From: Arthrobacter sp. EpRS71 | GTDB lineage: Bacteria; Actinomycetota; Actinomycetes; Actinomycetales; Micrococcaceae | Assembly: GCF_001512285.1 (NCBI RefSeq) | Contig: NZ_LNUV01000006.1 | Location: 460,158 to 524,157 of the forward strand | Reading direction: 5' to 3' | DNA: 64,000 nt | Part shown: positions 37,417 through 46,025 of the stretch, piece by piece | Layout of the letters: each line of letters opens with the position of its first letter | Numbering within the stretch: position 1 is the first letter of the stretch | The notes under the pieces: generated by a model | The model's input: only the letters and a program-made list of their open reading frames with translations | Databases searched by the model: none | What the model was told of the DNA's origin: nothing | Program-made: the position numbers and the translations under genes

Positions 37417-38487
37417 ATGACGATTATTGCTGCCGCCGATGGGTCTGCCCTCGGTAATCCTGGGCCGGCCGGTTGGGCCTGGTACGTTGATGACTCCTGC
37501 TGGCGAGCAGGAGGTTGGCCGCACGGTACCAACAACCAGGGTGAATTGATGGCCGTCCTGGACCTGTTCCGGTCCACGGCCCACGTGCCACAAGAAGAGC
37601 TGCGGATCCTCTGCGATAGCCAGTACGTCATCAACTGCATCACCAAGTGGATGCCGGGATGGAAGCGGAAGGGCTGGCGAAAGGCCGACGGCAAACCCGT
37701 GCTGAACGTGGACCTTCTCAAAGACATCGACCAAGCGATCGTTGGCCGTAAGTACACCTTCGAATGGGTCAAGGGCCATGCTGGTCACGACCTCAACGAA
37801 GCCGCCGACGAGCGAGCACGGGCCGCTGCAACGGCCTATCAGCAAGGCGTAGCCCACCGGGCCGGCCCCGGGTTTCCCGGAGCCCAGGAGCAAGGCCAGG
37901 CACCAGAGCAGGGCGAGGCACAGGAGCAGGTGAGGTTTCAGCAAGAGACTGTTCATGTGCCAGTCTCTGAACCTGTCACTGCCAGCACCGGGGCCGGTGT
38001 CTCCGCCGCGAGAGCCGGTTCTGCACCCGTTAAAGCCGACCGCAGCCCCCGGCCTCATTTTGAGCCCACGCTCTTCGGTGAATCCGGCATCTTTGGCCAA
38101 GCAGATCTCTTCAGCGAGCTGGAAGATGATGCTTCTGCACAGCAGTTGTCTGCAGAGGACACGGTTTTGGCGTTGGAGCGGGAACTGCTCAGGCCGGAGG
38201 TGAGGGCGGACATTGGCAGGATCGGTGTGCTGCTCCACCCGGACTTCGCGGAGATCGGCAGTTCGGGAAGGTTCTGGACGCGCGACGCCATGATGATGGC
38301 CTTGGAAGAGGATCCCGGCGAACCGACCGAACTGGAATTGCTCAGCGCTGACCGGCTGAGTGAGAACACCATCTTGCTGAATTACCGCAGCTTCGCGCAC
38401 ACAGGCTCAGCGCTCCGCAGCTCCGTATGGCTGTTGGACCGCGGCCAATGGCGGCTCCGGTTCCACCAGGGGACTGTCGAGGGCTAA
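37417..38487 (+). CDS. RNase HI fused to a DUF4440 (SnoaL-like) domain
   Basis: A 356-residue two-domain protein. Residues 1-140 form RNase HI with all four catalytic acids: D8 (ADGSALGNPGPAGW), E43 (NNQGELMAVLDLF), D67 (CDSQYVI) and D131 (DLNEAADERA), so RNA of RNA:DNA hybrids should be cleaved. A low-complexity linker of about 100 residues, rich in Gln/Glu/Pro/Ala, follows. Residues about 247-352 match DUF4440, an NTF2-like fold (LLHPDFAEIGSSGRFWTRDAM, then WLLDRGQWRLRFHQGT). Ordinary RNase HI is about 150 residues. The role of the extra domain is unknown. Start ATG 37417; an upstream frame begins in the inverted repeat. Confidence 0.88.
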   Translation: MTIIAAADGSALGNPGPAGWAWYVDDSCWRAGGWPHGTNNQGELMAVLDLFRSTAHVPQEELRILCDSQYVINCITKWMPGWKRKGWRKADGKPVLNVDLLKDIDQAIVGRKYTFEWVKGHAGHDLNEAADERARAAATAYQQGVAHRAGPGFPGAQEQGQAPEQGEAQEQVRFQQETVHVPVSEPVTASTGAGVSAARAGSAPVKADRSPRPHFEPTLFGESGIFGQADLFSELEDDASAQQLSAEDTVLALERELLRPEVRADIGRIGVLLHPDFAEIGSSGRFWTRDAMMMALEEDPGEPTELELLSADRLSENTILLNYRSFAHTGSALRSSVWLLDRGQWRLRFHQGTVEG

Positions 38488-38523
38488 ATCCCCGGAGAGG
38501 GAGCCCTGGAGACGGTACTCATG

Positions 38524-38565
38524 ACCTGCGAGGCGGCTGTACAGACCTGCGAGGCGGCTGTGCAG
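38524..38565. repeat. 21-base tandem duplication
   Basis: The 21-base unit ACCTGCGAGGCGGCTGT-CAG occurs at 38524-38544 and directly again at 38545-38565 with one difference (A or G at the eighteenth base). It lies in the spacer between the RNase HI fusion and the WXG100 gene and is not in a recognised gene. Confidence 0.85.
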
Positions 38566-38622
38566 GGGGAAGACAGCCAGCCCCGCAGGAGTTCATGGGA
38601 GGGGAAGAATCGCCGAGGGCAG

Positions 38623-38913
38623 CTAGTAGCTGAAGCGCTGGGTGTTGCCCTGTTCCACTTCCGAATAGGTGGTGGCGGCTGAGGACAGGGCCATGGTGAT
38701 GGATGCCAGGGAGGCCTCAACCTTGCTCTGGGTCAGGGACCACTCCACCATAAGCGCCTGGAAATTCGTGGCAGCTGTTCCCCGCCAGGTGGCCTCGAGT
38801 TCCTCCAAGCCGCGCCTCATGGCCAGAACATCGGAACTGATGCGATCCACTGTTCCTTTGACGTTGGCGGACTTGAGCTGGAGCAATTCGGTATCGACTG
38901 AGATGACGCTCAT
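38623..38913 (-). CDS. WXG100 (ESAT-6-like) family protein
   Basis: A 96-residue helical-hairpin protein. The WXG turn is WRG in LEATWRGTAATNFQAL (about residues 40-55), between two amphipathic helices, and the C-terminal helix ends with YSEVEQG, a form of the YxxxD/E export signal. WXG100 proteins leave the cell by type VII secretion (Esx). No EccC ATPase, partner WXG gene or large toxin is nearby, so the secretion machinery would be encoded elsewhere, or the protein acts in another way. The neighbouring genes are unrelated. Confidence 0.85.
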   Translation of the reverse strand: MSVISVDTELLQLKSANVKGTVDRISSDVLAMRRGLEELEATWRGTAATNFQALMVEWSLTQSKVEASLASITMALSSAATTYSEVEQGNTQRFSY

Positions 38914-39033
38914 GGATGATGCCTTTCGACGAAGAAGTTCCGCGTGTTGCGGGGAATGGGTGGCTACACCATCGAGCCTAAGCAGCCTCCCGCACCCGCA
39001 GAACAGGCCTTCGTCGCTATGTGGACAACCGCG

Positions 39034-40497
39034 TTATGTGGACAACAGCTCGGCCGATTCCTTGTGGAACGGGAGGCTGACCACCAGGGTGGCACCCCCG
39101 CCGTCGGTCTCGGCAACCTGGACCGAACCGCCGTGGGAGCCCACAATCGCAGCAACAATCGCAAGCCCAAGGCCGCTGCCTCCGGTTTCCCGGGTGCGTG
39201 AGGTGTCCGCACGGTAGAAGCGCTCAAAGATCTTATTGGTTTCGGCCTCCGGAATGCCCGGCCCGTGATCGCGGATCTCAATGACTGAAACCGAGCCGGC
39301 AGGTGTGGTGCGAACACCGACAGCGAGTTCTATGGGGCTGCCCTCGGGGGTGTACCTCAGCGCATTTCCCACCAGGTTCCCTATGACTTGCCGGAGTTTG
39401 GCTTCGTCGCCCTGGACGGGCGCGGCGGTGGGGGAGGCGGCGTCGAGTCCGGTCAGGGTGATGGTCCGGTCTCCTGAGGAGGCCTTGGTATCAACCACGG
39501 CATCGTGTGCAAGAAGCTGCAGGTCCACGGGCTTGAGCTGAAGCGGCCGCTGCTCATCAAGCCGGGCGAGCATCAACAGATCCTCCACCATGGAGCCCAT
39601 GCGCTTGGCTTCGCTTTCGATTCTGCCCATTGCCATGGCCACGTCCTCCTCGGTGGCCAAGGCGCCGTGACGATACAGCTCGGAGAAGCCGCGGATGGTC
39701 ACCAAGGGTGTTCGCAGCTCATGGGAGGCGTCGGCCGCGAAACGCCGCATGCGCCCTTCGGACGCTGCGCGGGCAGCAAAAGATGCCTCGATGTGGGCAA
39801 GCATGGCATTGAGGGATCCGCCCAACCGGCCAACCTCGGTGTGAGGATTGTCCACTTCCACGCGGCGGGACAGATCACCGGCCGCGATGGCCGCAGCCGT
39901 CTTTTCCACTTTGGCCAGCGGACGGAAGGACCGGGCCACGGTCCAGGTAGCGATGAAGAACGCCAAAACCAGCGTCAAAAGGCCAACGCCAACGACCACC
40001 AGGACTGCGTGCTCCATGACTTTGTCCACAGGAGTGAGCGGTAGCCCGATGATCACTACGCCGTTTTGGCCGTTGGCGGTGACCCCGACGGCCACAACGC
40101 GCCAGTTGGTACCGGTAGTGCCCTTGACTTGGAAGGGGGCGTTGCCGCGGAGTTTGGCCTCAGCCGCTGTGATGTTGGAGATTGCCGGACGATCCTTCTG
40201 ACTGCCGCCGAAGGGGTACGGCTCCAGGCCGGGTACATACAGCGTCAGCGAGTAGTCCGTGGGTACTGCGGTGTCCGTAGGAGTTGAGGTGTTGGGCTGG
40301 GCCAGCTTGTCAAAGGACTGCTGATCCTGGGCCAAGGCGACGGCGGCTTTGAGTTTGTCGTCCACCTGGCCTTGCAGGTAACTCTTGACGAGCGTCAGCG
40401 TTCCAGCGCCCGTGGCCGCCAGGGCAAGCAGGAGCAGGCCCATGATGATGGCGACGAGCTGCGACCGCAGGGACGCCGATTTCCAGCGTTGCAGCAA
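39034..40497 (-). CDS. sensor histidine kinase with HAMP domain
   Basis: A 487-residue membrane kinase. Two helices (about residues 14-34 and 163-185) enclose an extracytoplasmic sensor of about 130 residues; HAMP follows with VARSFRPLAKVEKTAAAIAAG. The H-box phospho-acceptor is H259 in ADASHELRTPLVTI, then the N-box NLVGNALRYTPEG and the G-boxes DHGPGIPEAE and GSGLGLAIVAAIVGSHGG. The design matches the MprB/TrcS branch of actinobacterial kinases. The gene begins TTG (40497), four bases after the response-regulator stop, with no good ribosome site, so translation may be coupled. The signal is unknown. Confidence 0.9.
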   Translation of the reverse strand: MLQRWKSASLRSQLVAIIMGLLLLALAATGAGTLTLVKSYLQGQVDDKLKAAVALAQDQQSFDKLAQPNTSTPTDTAVPTDYSLTLYVPGLEPYPFGGSQKDRPAISNITAAEAKLRGNAPFQVKGTTGTNWRVVAVGVTANGQNGVVIIGLPLTPVDKVMEHAVLVVVGVGLLTLVLAFFIATWTVARSFRPLAKVEKTAAAIAAGDLSRRVEVDNPHTEVGRLGGSLNAMLAHIEASFAARAASEGRMRRFAADASHELRTPLVTIRGFSELYRHGALATEEDVAMAMGRIESEAKRMGSMVEDLLMLARLDEQRPLQLKPVDLQLLAHDAVVDTKASSGDRTITLTGLDAASPTAAPVQGDEAKLRQVIGNLVGNALRYTPEGSPIELAVGVRTTPAGSVSVIEIRDHGPGIPEAETNKIFERFYRADTSRTRETGGSGLGLAIVAAIVGSHGGSVQVAETDGGGATLVVSLPFHKESAELLST

Positions 40498-40500
40498 GGG

Positions 40501-41220
40501 TCAGCGCTTCTCTGCCGTTCGCAGGACGTAGCCCACGCCGCGCTTGGTCTGGATCAGGGCTGCGGCATCGGGATCGATGTCCACTTTGCGTCGCAGGTAG
40601 GAGATGTAGGACTCCACGATTGAGGCGTCGCCGTTGAAGTCGTACTCCCAGACGTGGTCAAGGATCTGGGCCTTGGACAGCACGCGGTTGGGATTGAGCA
40701 TGAGGTAGCGCAGGAGCTTGAATTCGGTGGGGGACAGCTCGATCACTGTGCCACCGCGGCGGACCTCATGGGCGTCGTCGTCGAGTTCAAGATCGTCCAC
40801 GCGGATTACGGCGTCGTCGTCCTCCAGGGGTTGCGTGCGGCGAAGGACGGCGCGGATGCGCGCCACCACTTCGTCGAGGCTGAACGGCTTGGTGACGTAA
40901 TCGTCGCCCCCGACGGTGAGGCCGGTGACTTTGTCCTCGGTGTCGTCCTTCGCGGTGAGGAAGAGTACGGGGAAGTGCTTACCGGCAGCGCGGAGGCGCC
41001 GGGTCACGGTGAATCCGTCCATGTCCGGCAGCATGACATCGAGGACTGCAAGGTCCGGGGAGTGGAGATCGGCCGCTGCGAGGGCTTCGCGACCGTTGGC
41101 GGCCGCAACGACCTCGAAGCCTGCAAATCGCAGCGACGTGGACAGCAGCTCGCGGATGTTTGGCTCGTCGTCGACAACGAGAAGCTTGGCTTCAGGACCG
41201 TTCTTTTTCATGACACCCAT
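40501..41220 (-). CDS. OmpR-family response regulator
   Basis: A 239-residue two-component response regulator. The receiver domain has the acid pair in LLVVDDEPNIREL, phospho-acceptor D61 in LAVLDVMLPDMDG and the switch Lys in DDYVTKPFSLDE; the C-terminal winged helix has ELSPTEFKLLRYLMLNPNRV and ESYISYLRRKVD. It is the partner of the kinase gene that follows. The start is ATG 41220, because GGGAG lies 4 bases upstream; ATG 41211 is three codons later. That GGGAG lies in the right arm of a hairpin (41225-41241), which should limit translation. Confidence 0.9.
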   Translation of the reverse strand: MGVMKKNGPEAKLLVVDDEPNIRELLSTSLRFAGFEVVAAANGREALAAADLHSPDLAVLDVMLPDMDGFTVTRRLRAAGKHFPVLFLTAKDDTEDKVTGLTVGGDDYVTKPFSLDEVVARIRAVLRRTQPLEDDDAVIRVDDLELDDDAHEVRRGGTVIELSPTEFKLLRYLMLNPNRVLSKAQILDHVWEYDFNGDASIVESYISYLRRKVDIDPDAAALIQTKRGVGYVLRTAEKR

Positions 41221-41224
41221 GATG

Positions 41225-41241
41225 CTCCCAGAAACTGGGAG
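41225..41241 (-). promoter_or_regulatory. hairpin burying the ribosome site of the response regulator
   Basis: On the minus strand, CTCCCAG-TTT-CTGGGAG is a perfect 7-bp stem with a three-base loop, four bases before ATG 41220. The right arm contains the only Shine-Dalgarno (GGGAG). This could be a translational control element, or a palindromic protein-binding site in the DNA. Confidence 0.55.
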
Positions 41242-41288
41242 TTTTCTGGACGCCGCATGGGAGCCGCCTGCGTGGCTGATGCTGCCTA

Positions 41289-41924
41289 TCAGGCCCCAAG
41301 CGCCAACCCCGCCCCCAACGCCACCATGGTCACGGCGATCCCGCCATCGAGGAACCGCCAGGACCGGGGCCGGGCAAAGAATCCTCGGAGGAAACGCGCA
41401 CCGAACCCCAAAGAGCAGAACCACAGGATGCTGCCCAGCATGGCGCCGGCACCAAACCACCACTGCAGTTGGGTTCCTTGGGCGCTGGCTATGGAACCGA
41501 GGAGGGCTATGTCCAGGTAGACGTGCGGGTTGAGCCAGGTCAAGGCGAGGACGGTAGTGACGGCTGCAGCGACACCGCGCTTCGCGCCGCCGTCATTGAT
41601 TGGTCCTCCACTAGTGGTCAGCGACTGCGGTCGGAGGGCGCGCCGCGCCGCCATGATGCCGTACGTCACCAGGAATGCGGCTCCCACGTAGCGAAGAACG
41701 ACGACGGCGGCAGGGGCTGCCGTTATGAGCGCACCGGTGCCAAGCACGCCGGCCGCGATGAGCACTGCGTCGGACAAGGCGCAGACGGCCACGATGGGCA
41801 CAATGTGCTCGCCCCGGATTCCTTGCCGGAGGACGAAAGCGTTCTGGGCTCCGATAGCGACGATGAGGGCAAGTCCTGTGGCCAAGCCTAGGCCGGCGGG
41901 TTGGAAGAAATCGTTAAAGTTCAC
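41289..41924 (-). CDS. lysE: LysE-family L-lysine / basic amino acid exporter
   Basis: A 211-residue membrane protein with about six helices. GLALIVAIGAQNAFVLRQGI (about residues 17-36) is the LysE/ArgO signature, and LTWLNPHVYLDIALLG (about 129-144) is the central conserved segment. It exports lysine and arginine when they accumulate. Its divergent neighbour is an ArgP/LysG-type activator, the classic arrangement of Corynebacterium. The only start that fits is GTG 41924, with GAAGG directly against it, so the message may be leaderless. Confidence 0.88.
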   Translation of the reverse strand: MNFNDFFQPAGLGLATGLALIVAIGAQNAFVLRQGIRGEHIVPIVAVCALSDAVLIAAGVLGTGALITAAPAAVVVLRYVGAAFLVTYGIMAARRALRPQSLTTSGGPINDGGAKRGVAAAVTTVLALTWLNPHVYLDIALLGSIASAQGTQLQWWFGAGAMLGSILWFCSLGFGARFLRGFFARPRSWRFLDGGIAVTMVALGAGLALGA

Positions 41925-41992
41925 CCTTCGAAATTATGGTCAGGCGAACATTTAGACCAGCTAAAGATTTTCATGCTGCATAAGATCTTCTT

Positions 41993-42940
41993 ATGCCTCA
42001 GTTTCCTTCAGATCAGCTGCTCACCTTTGCCACGGTTCTCTCCGAGGGCACGCTGGATGCTGCTGCGCGCCTCCTCCACATCACGCCGTCTGCGGTCTCA
42101 CAACGGCTGAAGGCGCTTGAGCAGCAGGCCGGGAGGGTCCTGCTTCAACGCAGCAACCCGGCCCAAGCCACCGAGGCAGGGGAGGTGGTGCTTCGTTTGG
42201 CGAGGCAGGTGGCGCAACTGGAAGCGGACGCCGGACGGGAATTGGGGATGGGTACGGACAGGGCGCAGCTGGCCGTGCCGATTGTGGTCAACGCGGATTC
42301 GCTGGCGGTGTGGTTCCTGCAAGCGCTGGCCCAGGTGTCTGGGGACCTCGGCGTGACCTTCGACCTGCACCGGGATGATGAGCAACACTCCACGTCGCTG
42401 CTTCGCTCCGGAACAGTCATGGCCGCCGTGACGGCAACTCCCGAGCCTGTCCAGGGGTGCCGCGTAGAGAGCCTTGGGGTGATGCGCTACCGCGCGGTTG
42501 CAGCCCCGCAGTTCGTGGAACGGTGGTTCCCGGGGCTGGAAGAGGGGTTGGACAAGCGCCCGGTGAGGCACTTGGGCGGGGCCACGCTCAATGCGGCGAC
42601 CACCGTGGACTTCGACCGCAAGGACACCTATCAGTGGGCCTTCGTGCAGGCGGCGTTCACAGCCGAGGGCGAGCCGGTCCCGGAGCGGAAAGGACCCAGG
42701 CACTACGTCCCGGCTTCCCAGGACTTCGGTGACGCGATCCGTTTGGGCCTCGGCTGGGGCCTGATCCCGGAAGTTCAGTGCGGACCCGAAATCGCGGACC
42801 GCCGGCTGATCGAGCTGGCCCCTGACCGGCCCTTCGACGTACCGCTGTATTGGCAGCGATGGAAGACCGCATCCAGCGTCTTGGATGTTCTCAGCGATAC
42901 GGTCCGCCAGGTTTCGGGGCTGTATTTGAGGAAGCCCTGA
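41993..42940 (+). CDS. argP: LysR-family regulator, ArgP/LysG type
   Basis: A 315-residue LysR activator of the ArgP (IciA)/LysG branch. The N-terminal winged helix is FPSDQLLTFATVLSEGTLDAAARLL then ITPSAVSQRLKALEQQAGRVL (about residues 3-50); the effector domain spans about 90-300 and includes IVVNADSLAVWFLQAL, diagnostic of this branch. It is read divergently from lysE with a 68-base spacer and should activate the exporter when basic amino acids rise. LysG and ArgP are both used as names for this group. Confidence 0.88.
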   Translation: MPQFPSDQLLTFATVLSEGTLDAAARLLHITPSAVSQRLKALEQQAGRVLLQRSNPAQATEAGEVVLRLARQVAQLEADAGRELGMGTDRAQLAVPIVVNADSLAVWFLQALAQVSGDLGVTFDLHRDDEQHSTSLLRSGTVMAAVTATPEPVQGCRVESLGVMRYRAVAAPQFVERWFPGLEEGLDKRPVRHLGGATLNAATTVDFDRKDTYQWAFVQAAFTAEGEPVPERKGPRHYVPASQDFGDAIRLGLGWGLIPEVQCGPEIADRRLIELAPDRPFDVPLYWQRWKTASSVLDVLSDTVRQVSGLYLRKP

Positions 42941-43027
42941 GCATTTGAGGAAGCACTAAATCCTTGAAATCCCAACACGCCTGCGGATGCTTCCCATAAT
43001 GTCAGTGCCCCGTTCCACACTTTAACC

Positions 43028-43249
43028 ATGGCAAACACAGCAGCTCCCGCAAGCATCCACCAGAACCGCACCAGTGACGTCGAGTTCCACGTGACATATC
43101 TGGACACCGATTCAGGCCGCATCCGGCGCGAGGACTTTGACAACCTGACCGCAGCCGAACGGTTCGCCAGCGCACAACTCCGCGATGAGGACTCCTGGGC
43201 TGTGGTGGACCACGTCAAGATCCAGGTGACCAGTCGGATGGTCGCCTGA
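43028..43249 (+). CDS. small conserved-looking hypothetical protein
   Basis: A 73-residue soluble protein not assigned to a family. It reads EFHVTYLDTDSGRIRREDFDNLTAAERFASAQLRDEDSWAVVDH at its core, a pattern of two strands, an acidic turn and a helix. No Cys, signal peptide or membrane segment. ATG 43028 is the first Met. It stands between the ArgP gene and the convergent multicopper oxidase, 42 bases from the latter's end. Confidence 0.55.
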   Translation: MANTAAPASIHQNRTSDVEFHVTYLDTDSGRIRREDFDNLTAAERFASAQLRDEDSWAVVDHVKIQVTSRMVA

Positions 43250-43291
43250 GTCTCACGCTTCTCCGGCAGTCCATTTATGCCGGTAGTCCAT

Positions 43292-45331
43292 TTATTCAGG
43301 CCGGTTGTGAGAGTGGCCGCCGTGCACGAACGGTGATGACACGCCCTGGTACTTCAGGAGCATCATCATCCCCTCGGCTGCATGGTCCAGGTTGTGGCAG
43401 TGGTCCATCCAGATACCGGGATTGTCGGCGTGAAGCAGCAGTTCCCATACCTCGCCCGGCATCACATCCACGGTGTCCAGGATGAGCGGTGATCCGCTGG
43501 GGACCACGCCGTTTCTGCTCAGAATCTTCACATGGTGGCCATGCGGGTGCATCGGATGTGGTTCTGAGGTCCGGTTCACCACCGTTACCTTCACGGTATC
43601 GCCCTCTGCCACTTCCATGGAGGGAACCAGCGGATACGCCGCCCCGTTCACGGTGAAGGCGTAGCGGGGAATTCCGTCAACAAAACGGAACTGCCGGTCC
43701 AGCACCATCACCTCTTCCCGGGTGATCGGGCGGACGGGCTCTGAATCATCCAGGGGTTTGCCATACTCCAGCAGGTCGAGCACGGGTGTTGAGGTAAAAA
43801 CACCTGCCGGTACCGTCTCCGGATTCGCTCCGCCGGAATCTGCGGCAGCTGAACCAGGCGGCGCAATGACCACGGCCGCCCGGGCCGCGGCGTCCAAACG
43901 CACCGTTACCGGCGAGGCGGGCATGGTGAAGGCGAGGTCCACCCGGCCGCCTGCACCAAGCCGGAGCAGTTTGCCGGTCACTTCCTGGGGCCGGTTGACG
44001 TCCGTCCCGTCAACCGCCACGGCTTTGAAGGCCGTGCCCTGGATCAAGTACCGCTGCTGCACGGAATCGGTGTTGATGAGCCGTACCCGCACGGTGGAGC
44101 CGGGTGTGGCGATGTGCACGCTGCCACGGTCTGAGGAGCCCAGCAACCCCAGACCGCTGAGGTCGTGCCCCGCCACCACAATGTCCGTATCAGCACGGGC
44201 AGATGTGGGCTGGTGCACGACGAATGTGCCGTAGAGGCCCTTACGGACCCCCTCGGCGGAATCTTGGTGGGTGTGGTACCAGTAGGTACCTGTTTGGGCG
44301 GCGGTGAAGCGATAGGTCATGGACTTCCCGGGCATCACGGCATCCTGGGTTGCTCCGGCCACCCCATCCATGGCGTTGGGGACGTCGTACCCGTGCCAGT
44401 GCAGCGTTACGCCCGCAGCTACGTCGCGGTTGTTGAGCACCACCTCCATCACTTCGCCCACGTTGGCCTCCAAGGCGGGACCGGGCAGGCTGCCGTACGT
44501 CCAGGCTTCTCTGGTCTGCCCGGATGGCAGCGTCACCTGTTCCACCCGTGCCGTCAGTTCGTAGCGCCGGACCACGGCGTCGGCGGAGACATTTCCCACA
44601 AGGCTGGTCACCGGCGTCGGATCCTTCACTGGGGTTCCGTTACTGCCGTGATGACCGACGGCGGCAGTAATGGTGGCGCCGTCGGCCGACCGGCTCCCAA
44701 GCCAGGCAAAGACCCCCGAACCCAAAGCCGTACAGATCATCAACCCGGCCACTGCGGCAGCCGCCGTCGGCCTTCTGCCGACGCGGGAGGCCGACGGCGG
44801 CGTGACCTGACCGGTCCGCGGAAACAGTGCCAGCCTTGCGATCCCCACAGATGCCGCCATCATCAACAGCACCACGACGAGGCTCCACAGGGACGGGAAT
44901 GGACCCAGGATAAACGTCAACGCCAGTGACGCGATGGCTGACGCGGCAGCTGCCACCATGGCCGGGACGGCCCACTCGCGGGATCGACTGGAACGCCCTG
45001 GATCACTGGTGCGGGGTTTGGGGCCGGTGTTCCGCCTCCTCAGCAAGAACGGAACACCGGCCGTTGCGGCCCAAGCCGCGGGGATGGCGGTCAGAGGCAG
45101 GTTGATGGTGATGCGTTCGCTGGCAAACCACCAACTGCCCGCCACCAAAGCGGGAAGCAATGCATACCGTCCCACTGTCACTGCGACGGCTATGCCCAAT
45201 AGCAGCAAGGCCACGTCATTCCGGCGGGACTTGTCGCTCAGGGACGCGGTCATCCACGCGGCGCCGATCCACGCGCCGGCCGAAAGGACGGACAGCAGCA
45301 GATCTACCGCCAGCAGCTGCGAGGTGTTCAC
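43292..45331 (-). CDS. membrane-anchored multicopper oxidase
   Basis: A 679-residue protein with an N-terminal membrane region of about five or six helices (residues 1-230) followed by a multicopper oxidase. All copper motifs are present: HWHGYDVPN, YWYHTHQDSAEG, HPMHPHGHHVKIL and WMDHCHNLDHAAEGMM, the last giving the type 1 and trinuclear ligands. The enzyme part would face outside, oxidising metals or phenols with O2. The membrane domain before the oxidase is unusual; most members are soluble and Tat-exported, and no twin-Arg signal is visible here. GTG 45331 starts 13 bases after the preceding gene's stop. Confidence 0.88.
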   Translation of the reverse strand: MNTSQLLAVDLLLSVLSAGAWIGAAWMTASLSDKSRRNDVALLLLGIAVAVTVGRYALLPALVAGSWWFASERITINLPLTAIPAAWAATAGVPFLLRRRNTGPKPRTSDPGRSSRSREWAVPAMVAAAASAIASLALTFILGPFPSLWSLVVVLLMMAASVGIARLALFPRTGQVTPPSASRVGRRPTAAAAVAGLMICTALGSGVFAWLGSRSADGATITAAVGHHGSNGTPVKDPTPVTSLVGNVSADAVVRRYELTARVEQVTLPSGQTREAWTYGSLPGPALEANVGEVMEVVLNNRDVAAGVTLHWHGYDVPNAMDGVAGATQDAVMPGKSMTYRFTAAQTGTYWYHTHQDSAEGVRKGLYGTFVVHQPTSARADTDIVVAGHDLSGLGLLGSSDRGSVHIATPGSTVRVRLINTDSVQQRYLIQGTAFKAVAVDGTDVNRPQEVTGKLLRLGAGGRVDLAFTMPASPVTVRLDAAARAAVVIAPPGSAAADSGGANPETVPAGVFTSTPVLDLLEYGKPLDDSEPVRPITREEVMVLDRQFRFVDGIPRYAFTVNGAAYPLVPSMEVAEGDTVKVTVVNRTSEPHPMHPHGHHVKILSRNGVVPSGSPLILDTVDVMPGEVWELLLHADNPGIWMDHCHNLDHAAEGMMMLLKYQGVSSPFVHGGHSHNRPE

Positions 45332-45343
45332 AGCTGCGGGTGC

Positions 45344-45817
45344 TCAGGCTGTGCTGGGCGACGTGGAAGCATCCGAAGAGGCGGCCCTGGGAGGCAGCGG
45401 TTGCGGGTTCAGGGCAGCCTCTCTGGCGCGCTTGAACAACCAATAGGACATGAAAATCATCATCGCGCCAACGATCGGGTGGATGGCGACCACCCAGGAG
45501 CCCGCCGGAGTAATGAACTCCGGTGAGGAACCTGTCAACATGCCGCCGATGATGAAAATGAACAGCTGAAGCCAGGTCAGCAGGAAAATTCCTGCAGCCA
45601 ACCAGATGGTACGGGAACCCACCTTGGCAAGGGCCGCTACGATCACGGCCAGCAACGCTGAATACCGCAACACATATTGGCCGTTGACTGCATGGTAGAC
45701 GCCCGCTTCACGCTGGGCTTCGATGGTGTTTTGGAAGTGGAAGTATCCAGCGAAAAACAGCTGTGCGAGTGCTGACAGCAGGACTATCGCGGAAAGGACC
45801 AGGAGGGCTTTGCGCAT
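45344..45817 (-). CDS. four-helix membrane protein (DUF6220-like)
   Basis: A 157-residue membrane protein with four helices (about residues 5-25, 47-65, 70-93, 100-120) and a Pro/Ser-rich cytoplasmic tail. Conserved-looking residues are HFQNTIEAQREAGVYH in the first loop and VAIHPIVGAMMIF in the last helix, whose His could bind heme or copper. The pattern resembles DUF6220 proteins, but the assignment is tentative. The AGAGGATT site places the start at ATG 45817. It lies 12 bases upstream of the multicopper oxidase on the same strand and is probably its operon partner. Confidence 0.7.
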   Translation of the reverse strand: MRKALLVLSAIVLLSALAQLFFAGYFHFQNTIEAQREAGVYHAVNGQYVLRYSALLAVIVAALAKVGSRTIWLAAGIFLLTWLQLFIFIIGGMLTGSSPEFITPAGSWVVAIHPIVGAMMIFMSYWLFKRAREAALNPQPLPPRAASSDASTSPSTA

Positions 45818-46025
45818 GGGGAATCCTCTGGTAATCAATTCACAGATTCTTCAAGGCCTTCAAACCATCGGCTCCCTGGCTGCGGGCTTCCCCCACCGCC
45901 GACGGCTGGCCGCCAGGCTGCCTGGACCAGGGGCAACCATTAAGGGCGGAGAGCTTCACTAGGAATCGTAAAGTTGTTGGAGATCAATAGCAAGAGTCCT
46001 GAGGAATATAGTTCCGGCGGGCTTC

